A stretch of 29,913 bases of DNA from Negativicutes bacterium (lineage in GTDB: Bacteria > Bacillota_C > Negativicutes > Sporomusales_B > JARLHX01): the NCBI GenBank assembly GCA_031292035.1, contig JARLHX010000204.1:1-29913 (forward strand), in the 5' to 3' direction. Both the position numbers and the translations under genes were made by a program. Under the pieces are notes generated by a model, which did not search any database, was not told where the DNA came from, and saw only the letters and a program-made list of their open reading frames with translations. Positions 23,223 through 29,913 of the stretch are shown one piece after another (position 1 is the stretch's first letter; each line of letters begins with the position of its first letter).

Positions 23223-25772
23223 TCAATCCACCTCTCGCATTTTTTGTTGGTTGAACTTTTTGATCAGCATAACTTCATTCCCTCGCTTATTATAAAGCAC
23301 CCTGTCCATCATCGACAGCATGATCGGGATGCCCCGACCGTGTTCGTTTGATAAAGACGCCTCGAAGGTCTCTTTGATGCCGGCGGCTCTGATCGTTGCC
23401 ACGGCGTCATTGCCCTTAAATCCTGCACCGTTGCCTGACACTCGTATGACAAGACGGTCACCAATCCTGTTAATCTTAATGGCCACTTTGGTTCCATGCC
23501 GGTATGCGTTTGCCTCCGCTTCTCCGAGTGCCACTTCCAGCGAGAAATCGACCTTGCCGATGATATCCTGCAGCGTCTGCTGCACACGCAACAAAACATG
23601 TTCACGGTCTTCGGGCTGCGAATACTCGAAGCAAACTGGATAGGGAGGAAACGCCTTCACCTGCAGGCAAAGCACCGTACAGTCATCTGTCTTGTCCTCT
23701 CTGGTCGCCCGCCCGCACATATTTTGAAAAATACCGGCGAAGTCGTACAGCGCAAACGTTTTTTTCGGAACAAGACTTTTGTACAGCCCGTCAGTTACAA
23801 AACAGAATACATCCCCGTGTTGCAGCGGGATAGTCATGGAATCGAAACTTCCGAAGTCTGGATTGCCCAAGAAGCTGCCGGGTACGGCAACCCAGCCGTT
23901 GTGCTTTTGGGACGCGGCAAGGAAATAATTGATACCAGCCGAGATGCAGGTAAGCACCCGCTTGTCAAAATCGAAGGAAAAAGCCAGGACCGCAGCAAAC
24001 GAATTTTCGGGCAAATATGCAGCAAACTGAGAATTGAGTAAATCCAATGACTTTATCGACCAGGGATGATCTTTTTCGATCTCTTCATGCAGTACGGCGC
24101 TGACCGCTGCGGTCTGCAAAGCCGTAGCCATACCGTGGCCCGTAACATCCAGAACGAATCCGTTAAGCAAGTTTCCGCTGCGCACCCATTTATATCCATA
24201 ATAATCGCCGCTTATTAGCTGGAAAGGCTCATAGATGGTTTTGATGGTTACCTTCTCGTCTTCATAGTCCCCTGGGAGCATCGCCTTTTGTACCATGCCG
24301 GCCAGCTCAACATCGACCCGTATTTGCTCCTGAAATTTGCGCTCTTCTGTAATGTCGCGGTAGCTAAAAAGAGCCAGTTGCTTGCCCTGATATTCTATAT
24401 ACGAACCGGCCCGCTCCGCGTACAGAATTTTGCCGTCTTTATGCCGAAAGGTGCGAACAGCCGGCAAAAGTCTCTTTATTTCTTTCATAGTGTGAAGCGT
24501 GGTATAAATCGCATCTTTACCGGCTGCCCGGAGGTCAGTGACATTCATTGATAACAATTCTTCTTCCGTATATCCGAACATTATGGCGGCTGATGGGTTG
24601 ACCTCAACGACATTAAATGTTGGGTATTCGTATATAATGATCGCGTCGGACGACTGCCTAATAAGCGCCTGATAACGCTCCTGATTGCTCAGCAAGGCTT
24701 CTTCCTTGGTTTGCAGCTCCTCATTTTGCGCAAGTAGTTCTTCTTCCTTGGCTTGCAGTTCCTCGTTGTGTGCAAGTAGTTCTTCTTCTGCTGCTTCCAA
24801 TTGTTCGTTCTGCTGCCGCAGTTTTTCGTGTTTGTTGATAAGAAGAACAGAAAAATACAAAATAAACAGACTGATCAAAAAGGCCCCGAGAATATAGTTT
24901 TGCTTGCGCTGCTGACTGTCGGCCAAGGCCACCTGGGCCGATTTTCCCACAGCGATGACCAATGGATAATCCGGCATAACGCGATAACTCATGATGCGAT
25001 CCGTTCCATCCACGATATTGATTGAACGATATGTCCCATTTGAAGCGACTTGGACGTTTTTCATCAATTCACTGCCGGTTATATTCTGTCCGAAATCGAA
25101 CTTGTCGTCAGCCCGGCGGGCCCGGACAATTCCATCCAAGCCGACAAGGCTAATCAATTGGTGCTGGCCGAGATTTATTTTCTTGTAAAATTCGAGAAAA
25201 TAGTCTGCCTTAAGTGCAATCATAGCGATCCCAGCAAAAGAACCGTCTTGCCTATTAATACGCCGGGTAATAGGAATGGCAATTTCTCCGCCAGCCTTCC
25301 CGGCAACAGGTTTACCGATACCTAAAGTATCGGTTGCTGCACTGCGTTGTAATTGAAAATATTCCCGGTCGGAAATGTCATTACCTATTGCTCTTGTGTC
25401 AAAAGCTATTAACACTCTTCCCATTTCGTTGTCTATAGCAACTTGAGCGCCGCTTGGATCGCGGCCCTCTATCGAAAGTAAATCGTTAACAGCTTGGCTG
25501 GAAATACCCTCTCTTTCATAGACCGTCCGTAGTTTTAAAAGACTTTTATCCGCATCAGCGACAATTCTTCGTACATGCTCTTCAAAGCCTATGGCTAAAT
25601 TCATTGTTTCCTGGGAAGATTCTTCGATTGACCTGTTGTATTCTACGTTGACTTGTCGCCAGACAAATAGCCAAAGACCGGCGATCAAAATGATCCCCAG
25701 GATGATGATCAGGCCAGAATGGCCCGTCAGCCGCCACGTCAGATTTTTTTGAGTCTGGTTCGAAATACTCAC
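23223..25772 (-). CDS. Membrane dCache-PAS-PP2C-HATPase fusion (phosphatase plus anti-sigma kinase)
   Basis: 849 aa. Order: TM1 (about 21-38), dCache-like sensor (about 45-280), TM2 (about 293-312), coiled coil with 14-residue repeats (about 320-370), PAS (about 375-480), a SpoIIE/RsbU-type PP2C phosphatase (about 490-705; GDYYGYKW, DVTGHGMATALQ, FVTDGL), and an RsbW-type HATPase (about 735-845; EANAYRHG, HGRGIPIM). The PP2C Asp residues look intact. In the HATPase, the Asp of the DxGxG box is Gly (VSGNGAGF), which may weaken ATP binding. The GTG at 25770-25772 is chosen because AGGAGA lies 6 nt upstream; an earlier TTG has none. It is followed without a gap by its likely STAS substrate. The sensor half closely matches that of the histidine kinase at 6376-8574. 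Confidence 0.93.
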   Translation of the reverse strand: MSISNQTQKNLTWRLTGHSGLIIILGIILIAGLWLFVWRQVNVEYNRSIEESSQETMNLAIGFEEHVRRIVADADKSLLKLRTVYEREGISSQAVNDLLSIEGRDPSGAQVAIDNEMGRVLIAFDTRAIGNDISDREYFQLQRSAATDTLGIGKPVAGKAGGEIAIPITRRINRQDGSFAGIAMIALKADYFLEFYKKINLGQHQLISLVGLDGIVRARRADDKFDFGQNITGSELMKNVQVASNGTYRSINIVDGTDRIMSYRVMPDYPLVIAVGKSAQVALADSQQRKQNYILGAFLISLFILYFSVLLINKHEKLRQQNEQLEAAEEELLAHNEELQAKEEELLAQNEELQTKEEALLSNQERYQALIRQSSDAIIIYEYPTFNVVEVNPSAAIMFGYTEEELLSMNVTDLRAAGKDAIYTTLHTMKEIKRLLPAVRTFRHKDGKILYAERAGSYIEYQGKQLALFSYRDITEERKFQEQIRVDVELAGMVQKAMLPGDYEDEKVTIKTIYEPFQLISGDYYGYKWVRSGNLLNGFVLDVTGHGMATALQTAAVSAVLHEEIEKDHPWSIKSLDLLNSQFAAYLPENSFAAVLAFSFDFDKRVLTCISAGINYFLAASQKHNGWVAVPGSFLGNPDFGSFDSMTIPLQHGDVFCFVTDGLYKSLVPKKTFALYDFAGIFQNMCGRATREDKTDDCTVLCLQVKAFPPYPVCFEYSQPEDREHVLLRVQQTLQDIIGKVDFSLEVALGEAEANAYRHGTKVAIKINRIGDRLVIRVSGNGAGFKGNDAVATIRAAGIKETFEASLSNEHGRGIPIMLSMMDRVLYNKRGNEVMLIKKFNQQKMREVD
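24705..24788 (-). repeat. Two tandem 42-bp units coding a coiled coil
   Basis: Inside the PP2C fusion gene. The units encode EEELLAHNEELQAK and EEELLAQNEELQTK. A third degenerate unit follows (to about 24663, EEALLSNQERYQAL). Fourteen residues are two heptads, so copy-number change would keep the coiled coil in register between the membrane and the PAS domain. Confidence 0.85.
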
Positions 25773-26008
25773 ACCAGGTTCTCCTGCAATTATATTTGAC
25801 CTCAACTATTATCCGCAGCGTCACAATGCTTTTAAAGGCACTATTATTGATGCGTTCGAAGAAAATCGACAAATTCCTCCTTTTTTCGCAGTTTCTTTGC
25901 TGCCCGGATAAACGTTATATCCAGCAAGATTACCGCCGCCGATCAAAGCTTAATAAACTGTTGTCTCCTAATGATACGCTTGTAACCTCCGTTGCGTAAG
26001 TAAACAAA
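25773..26008. other. Leader region of the PP2C-STAS operon
   Basis: About 230 bp upstream of the PP2C gene start. It contains AAAAAAGGAGGAATTTGTCGAT (25865-25885 region, minus strand). The good ribosome-like site there is followed by a TTG that opens a 96-codon frame (25582-25872) overlapping the PP2C gene in another frame; I regard that as chance. No separate gene is accepted. Confidence 0.4.
25865..25878 (-). promoter_or_regulatory. AGGAATTTGTCGAT motif, copy 2
   Basis: Identical over 14 bases to 20449-20462 on the opposite strand. It lies about 95 bp upstream of the PP2C fusion start. See the other Spo0A-box-like sites at 15373 and 19610. Confidence 0.35.
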
Positions 26009-26044
26009 ATGGATACTGTCCTCGGAACGCGGAATAGTATCCAT
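26009..26044 (-). terminator. Terminator of the helicase gene
   Basis: Outer stem of 9 bp (26009-26017 with 26036-26044) with an inner TCC/GGA pairing. On the minus strand it is followed by TTTGTTTAC. It lies about 140 bp beyond the helicase stop. Confidence 0.7.
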
Positions 26045-26185
26045 GAAATATCGACAACATTAATGTTTTACATATGGGCATAATTATTGGCCTGTCTAAT
26101 TCATACATTTAAATTTAGTCAGCTTTGCCAATCTATCACACTCATTAGCGCAAAGACCTTCCTTGCCTGATACGTGCAGGTTGAT

Positions 26186-28360
26186 TCACTTGTTTTCATT
26201 GAAACTACTCGCTGCTTCCAGTTTTGCTTTAAAGTTGATTTTTCGCATTGTTTCGATGGTATCGAACTTGATCACATAGGCAGCTTTATCACCGTCGACA
26301 TCGACCACTTCTCCGGCCCCCATGATGCTGTGAACAACCCGGTCTCCCGGCGTAAAAGCGGGGCCGGAAGAGTTCGCTTCCAGCATTTTTTCGCTGCTGG
26401 TGATATTCCAGTTCGTTTCATATACCAAGCTGTCGTCCAATTCGTCTGTGTAAGCAAGCAGGGCCTTGTCCACGTTAAAGATAAAACGGGACGGATAGCG
26501 ATAAGAGCCGTCGAGATTACGTCCCTCCGCGTCAGTGATAAACAGTGCGTTTTTTGCACGGGTGAATGCGACGAAAGCAAGCCGGCGCTCCTCTTCCATG
26601 CCTTCAAGGGTTGCCGTTTTCCTCGACGGAAATACGCCTTCCTCAAGGCCGCTGAGAAATACATGGGGGAACTCCAGGCCCTTCGCTGTATGCACAGTCA
26701 TCAGCTTGACCGCGTTTTTACCGGAAAGCGCGTCGGTGTTTGTCAGCAGCGACACATGGGCAAGATAGTCTTCCAGCGTGCATTCCTCGCCGCAGGATAT
26801 CTCGTATTCATAGACCGATTGCTTCAGTTCCGCCAAATTGTCCAGCCGTTCCTGACTGCCTTCCGTCCTGAGCATCGCCTCGTAGCCGCTCTGATCAAGG
26901 ACCGCGGTCAGCAGTTCGGAGACAGGCAGATCCTGATGCCCTGCCGAAAAACGCTCTATCAGGGCAAGAAGCCGCTTTGCCTTAGTGCTCTTGAAAATTT
27001 CGTTATCGATAGTCCGCTCGAAGGCATTGTAAAGCGAACATTGATTCTGCATGGCGTAGTCCTGCAGAAACTTCATGCGCCGATCGCCGATGTTGCGTTT
27101 GGGCACGTTGGCCACCCGCAGGAAAGACAGGTCGTCCTTATAGACTATCAGCCGCAAGTAAGATAACGCGTCCTTGATTTCCATACGGCCAAAGAACTGC
27201 ACGCCGCTATAGATCTTGTACGGTACTTCTTCCTTCAGAAACACCTCTTCCAGCATGCGGGAGATGTAATGGGCGCGGTAGAGAATGGCAATGTCGCCGA
27301 GTTTCTCGCCAGCATCGGTGATTTCCTTGATTTTACACGCTATCCACTTGGCCTCCGCTTCCGCTGTTTTGGCGTGGTGATAAACAACCTTTCTACCATC
27401 CGGCAGCACCGGAAGCAAATCCTTTTTCACGCGATTTTTATTGTTCCCGATCAGGGAGTTGGCTACCGCCACAATCTGCGGCGTTGACCGATAATTAGTC
27501 ATCATCATGATGGTGCGGACATTGGAAAATTCTTTGTCAAAGTTCAATATATACCGCACGCTGGCTCCTCGCCAGGTGTAGATAGTCTGATCGGGATCGC
27601 CCACAATAAACAGGTTTTTGTGGTATGCACACAATACCTTCATAAGACGATACTGCAATTCATCAATGTCCTGATATTCGTCGATCATGATGTATTCCAG
27701 ACGCTTTTGCCACTTTAGCCTGATTGCTTCGTTGATGCTGAAGATGTACAGCACATATTTGATCAGGTCATTGTAGTCAAGGCCGAAGCATTTCTTTTCC
27801 TGATAAAGATAGCCCCAAAAGATAATGTCGTCCGGTGCCACGGAATCCAGGTACTTTCGCTGCAACTCGTCCAAAGGGAGGGCTATCATATGCTCGTAAT
27901 ACTCCGGATCTTTGAATATCTTGCGTATTTCGATCATATCCCGCGCTTTGGAGAAGGTCATATGGCGCAGCGTGAGACCGCGCTCCTCATAGATGATCTT
28001 CAGCATGGCGTCGATATCGGCGTTATCCAGCACCAGAAAGCTCTTCGGATACTGCACAGCATTGATATCCTCCTGCAAAACAGATACGCAAAAACTGTGG
28101 AAGGTGCTGATATAACCCGTATCGCCGTCGCCGGTGAGACGGCGAATACGCTGCTTCATTTCATTAGCGGATTTATTGGTAAAAGTGACGCAGAGAATGT
28201 TGGACGGCATGATACCAATCTCGTTTACAAGATAGGCAAACCGATGCGACAGCGCCCGCGTCTTGCCGGAACCCGCCCCCGCGATTACGCGGATAAATCC
28301 TTCAGTAGTAGTTACAGCCTGTCGCTGCTGCTCGTTGAGCCCCGCCAACAGATCACTCAT
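26186..28360 (-). CDS. UvrD/Rep (PcrA-like) superfamily 1A DNA helicase
   Basis: 724-aa ATP-dependent 3'-5' DNA helicase. Motifs in order: Q motif region LNEQQRQAV, Walker A AGAGSGKT, CVTFTNKSANEMKQRI, IDEYQDID (motif II, with Tyr in place of the more usual Phe), VGDPDQTIYTWRGA, ILYRAHYISRMLEE, LMTVHTAKGLEFPHVFLSGLEEGVFP and VAFTRAKNALFIT. Length is close to PcrA. The C-terminus ends in a short Tudor-like segment (FTPGDRVVHSIMGAGEVVDVDGDKAAYVIKF) common in the family. The ATG at 28358-28360 fits the conserved MSDLLAGLNEQQ start; an ATG 14 codons upstream is possible. Roles in repair and replication-fork restart are known for the family. It is probably a second copy beside a main pcrA elsewhere, but this cannot be judged from the window. 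Confidence 0.95.
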   Translation of the reverse strand: MSDLLAGLNEQQRQAVTTTEGFIRVIAGAGSGKTRALSHRFAYLVNEIGIMPSNILCVTFTNKSANEMKQRIRRLTGDGDTGYISTFHSFCVSVLQEDINAVQYPKSFLVLDNADIDAMLKIIYEERGLTLRHMTFSKARDMIEIRKIFKDPEYYEHMIALPLDELQRKYLDSVAPDDIIFWGYLYQEKKCFGLDYNDLIKYVLYIFSINEAIRLKWQKRLEYIMIDEYQDIDELQYRLMKVLCAYHKNLFIVGDPDQTIYTWRGASVRYILNFDKEFSNVRTIMMMTNYRSTPQIVAVANSLIGNNKNRVKKDLLPVLPDGRKVVYHHAKTAEAEAKWIACKIKEITDAGEKLGDIAILYRAHYISRMLEEVFLKEEVPYKIYSGVQFFGRMEIKDALSYLRLIVYKDDLSFLRVANVPKRNIGDRRMKFLQDYAMQNQCSLYNAFERTIDNEIFKSTKAKRLLALIERFSAGHQDLPVSELLTAVLDQSGYEAMLRTEGSQERLDNLAELKQSVYEYEISCGEECTLEDYLAHVSLLTNTDALSGKNAVKLMTVHTAKGLEFPHVFLSGLEEGVFPSRKTATLEGMEEERRLAFVAFTRAKNALFITDAEGRNLDGSYRYPSRFIFNVDKALLAYTDELDDSLVYETNWNITSSEKMLEANSSGPAFTPGDRVVHSIMGAGEVVDVDGDKAAYVIKFDTIETMRKINFKAKLEAASSFNENK

Positions 28361-29033
28361 CCTAACAAAATCACCACCATATTGGGTAATATTCTTCAAC
28401 ATCGCTATTTGCCATAAACGGTGAATCAGTCTCTTAAGTATTCTCTTACCGATAAAATGCCGGTAATTTTATCTACGCCAGGCATAATGTTTTTCTTAAC
28501 AGTATCATTATAACAAGACCAAACGACATATAGTGATAGCGAAACACGTAATGCATAAAAAAAGTCAGTGAAAGAAGTCTTGGTTCAACTCTCATCTAAA
28601 AATCAGGGTCAGCGCCCTTGGTTCTCACTGGACCAACGCCAGACGTTTCAAGGAGCCGGGGCATCGCTGTCTAAACTATAATCCCGTTACTCTGGTTTTG
28701 ACGCCGATATGCTGCCGAACAGCAGGTAGCAAAATATCTATCCCTACCACTTGGCTATCACGCCTCATTTTCGAGCGAATAGAGATTTGCTTTTTGGATA
28801 AATTTTACGCGAAAACGCGATTATCATTCGATGAGAGTAGCTGAAAGTAATCTGAAACTTTGTAAATTTTTATATTGAACTTCGCTACTGGAGGTAATAA
28901 TAATGCTTTCGTGATATTATATTGTGTTTGACTCCAGGAAATAAAAGCAATGCATAAATATTAATGGAAATAATGGATAATAATTGGAGGGATATCAGAT
29001 AGCTCCGCGAAAATGTAATTAAAAGTAAATAAA
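28361..29033. other. 673-bp gene-poor region
   Basis: Contains the helicase promoter on the minus strand and the promoter region of the outer-membrane-type gene on the plus strand. Seen here: inverted repeat TTACCG/CGGTAA (28447-28467), a GC-richer patch at 28610-28770 unlike its AT-rich flanks, and a three-codon frame (ATG CTT TCG TGA) at 28903 behind a strong GGAGG. No protein family or RNA class is recognised in the GC-richer patch. It could be a decayed sequence. Confidence 0.4.
28507..28515 (-). promoter_or_regulatory. Extended -10 promoter of the helicase gene
   Basis: The minus strand reads TGTTATAAT, a TGn-TATAAT extended -10 box, about 150 bp upstream of the helicase ATG. The -35 region is poor, as is usual for extended -10 promoters. 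Confidence 0.5.
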
Positions 29034-29048
29034 ATGGGGGTCTTAGTT

Positions 29049-29612
29049 TTGAAAAAAGCTTTTATCGTTCTTTTTGTACTTTATTTAATTTTTATGTGTT
29101 CCGTCTGTTTTGCATCTCCTCCAATGTCGAATTTAAAAAATGGTGAAAGCATAGTTTGGTATGACTATGCCAATCGCAATATTTCAACACCCAGATATAA
29201 TTACGGTTCGCAGAATATTAACGGTTTTGAAGTAGATACTGCAGTTTCCGATCATCTAATCTTACATGTTTCCCATCATGTCTACGAGACCACCACCCAT
29301 ATTCGAGGCGGAAATTCTAGTGCTTATGGTGTGGAATATTATCTGACTCCAAACATGAGGCTTGCAGTTGCAGATAATGATCCCTCTCGAGGAGGAGATG
29401 CCGGGGAATTCAGTATCAGAGCCACCACCAATATTGATAAGAACTTAGATGCTTTTATTTCTGCGGATAGAGTCAAAAACACGAATAATTACGATATTGG
29501 TATCATCTACCAACTATTGCCGAATACACTTTTTGAGGCCAAATACATATATAGCAAGGACAATCCTGCAACATATAAGGGTTACTCGTTCGGCTTGGGC
29601 TACAAATTTTAG
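29049..29612 (+). CDS. Small secreted outer-membrane beta-barrel-like protein
   Basis: 187 aa from the TTG at 29049, which follows GGGGGT by 7 nt; an ATG five codons upstream has no ribosome site. Signal peptide MKKAFIVLFVLYLIFMCSVCFA, then alternating polar and aromatic strands (VEYYLTPNMRLAVADN, LDAFISADRVKNTNNYDIGI, TLFEAKYIYSKD, GYSFGLGYKF). It ends in the aromatic Phe typical of proteins inserted by the BAM machinery. About eight strands could fit, but no family is recognised. It supports a diderm host. A long hairpin follows about 170 bp downstream. Confidence 0.7.
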   Translation: MKKAFIVLFVLYLIFMCSVCFASPPMSNLKNGESIVWYDYANRNISTPRYNYGSQNINGFEVDTAVSDHLILHVSHHVYETTTHIRGGNSSAYGVEYYLTPNMRLAVADNDPSRGGDAGEFSIRATTNIDKNLDAFISADRVKNTNNYDIGIIYQLLPNTLFEAKYIYSKDNPATYKGYSFGLGYKF

Positions 29613-29913
29613 TTTATTTCTTCAATCCGGGCCACTACACCGAAACGTGGTGGAAATCAACGACCAAAAACCAGATATTACGTGGGTTTTTAACTATATG
29701 AAGTCCCCATTTGGGATAGATCTTGGGATAGATATTTTCACATTTTGAGCCTGGAAAAGTAAACATATCGAACAAACAATAACATCAAGGCTTCCAGGAT
29801 GAAATCCTGAAAGCCTTGATGTTACTAAATTTTTAACTGGTCACAGCTCCACGACTTGAACGTGCAGTCGCTACCACCCCAAGGTAGAATTATCGATTTT
29901 TGACACATTGCCA
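29613..29913. other. Region downstream of the outer-membrane-type gene
   Basis: 301 bp with a terminator-like hairpin at 29781-29824 and a short imperfect CCAC/GTGG repeat at about 29633-29652. A minus-strand frame is open from the window edge to a TAG at 29825, right beside the hairpin. With only 28 codons visible it cannot be called a gene. Confidence 0.35.
29781..29824. terminator. Long hairpin, possibly bidirectional terminator
   Basis: Arms TAACATCAAGGCTT and AAGCCTTGATGTTA pair with an inner CAGGAT/ATCCTG stem and small loop. On the plus strand ACTAAATTTTTAA follows, on the minus strand TTGTTTGTTC. It could end the outer-membrane-type gene and a gene entering from the right edge. Confidence 0.6.

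Noticed and set aside
25582..25872. 96-codon minus-strand frame with a strong GGAGG before a TTG
   Set aside because: Most of it overlaps the PP2C fusion gene in another frame and the protein has no family features. The GGAGGAATTTGTCGAT is better explained as part of the recurring upstream motif.
26174..27166. 330-codon plus-strand open frame
   Set aside because: Antisense to the UvrD-family helicase, whose motifs are all intact in the other strand. No ribosome site or family match.
28741..28764. tRNA-like D-arm (AGCCAAGTGGTAGGG) on the minus strand
   Set aside because: No matching acceptor strand, anticodon arm or GTTCAAATC-type T-loop can be placed around it. Not a tRNA.
28885..28914. Strong GGAGG followed by ATG CTT TCG TGA
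   Set aside because: A three-codon leader peptide is possible, but nothing ties it to attenuation of the downstream gene.
29825..29911. Minus-strand frame entering from the right window edge
   Set aside because: Only 28 codons are visible and no family can be recognised. The hairpin beside its stop is suggestive but not enough.
1..29913. CRISPR arrays, insertion sequences, integrases, phage genes
   Set aside because: I looked for regularly spaced repeats, transposase motifs and terminal repeats and saw none. Direct repeats found are within coding sequence (24705-24788).

Overview
The window looks like a spore-forming, anaerobic, diderm Firmicute of the Negativicutes, most likely Sporomusaceae (Sporomusa/Pelosinus-like). 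This rests on three things seen together: Firmicutes-type regulators (AbrB-like, Spo0E-like, PP2C/STAS partner switching, strong AAGGAGG ribosome sites), a small secreted protein ending in an outer-membrane beta-barrel-type terminal Phe, and a tungsten/molybdenum aldehyde:ferredoxin oxidoreductase. The genus is an inference. I found no tRNA, rRNA, CRISPR array or intact insertion sequence.

Region 1 (1-8574, all on the minus strand) is a metal-pterin enzyme module and its control. In transcription order it holds a dCache-PAS histidine kinase, an AcoR-type sigma-54 activator, a terminator, then moaA and an AOR-family gene, another terminator, and moeA (which runs off the left edge). A good -24/-12 sigma-54 promoter lies in front of moaA. 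A 10-bp inverted repeat about 110-150 bp further upstream is a plausible enhancer for the neighbouring activator.

Region 2 (8575-15200) holds a membrane GGDEF/HD-GYP protein, a secreted papain-like cysteine protease with a long GC-rich structured leader, a soluble FIST-domain chemoreceptor, and a two-gene unit of a small membrane protein and a secreted repeat protein.

Region 3 (15201-20152) holds a 64-aa protein gene, a TetR regulator, a STAS-CheW-Spo0E-like operon, a PAS-PucR/CdaR-like regulator and a short secreted protein.

Region 4 (20153-25872) holds a degenerate EAL-HDOD protein. It also holds an AbrB-like zinc-ribbon regulator behind a complete control region: palindrome, TTGACA/TAAAAT promoter, c-di-GMP-I riboswitch, terminator. 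A dCache-PAS-PP2C-HATPase fusion with its adjacent STAS protein follows. The fusion shares its sensor half with the histidine kinase of region 1.

Region 5 (25873-29913) holds a UvrD/Rep-family helicase, a gene-poor gap and the outer-membrane-type protein.

The common theme is signal transduction. c-di-GMP appears to be made and broken down by one protein (8862-10511), possibly bound by another (20640-21857), and sensed by the riboswitch in front of an AbrB-like transition-state regulator. Partner-switching, chemotaxis and Spo0E-type proteins are encoded close by. A TTTGTCGA-like motif resembling a Spo0A box recurs in front of four of the genes.
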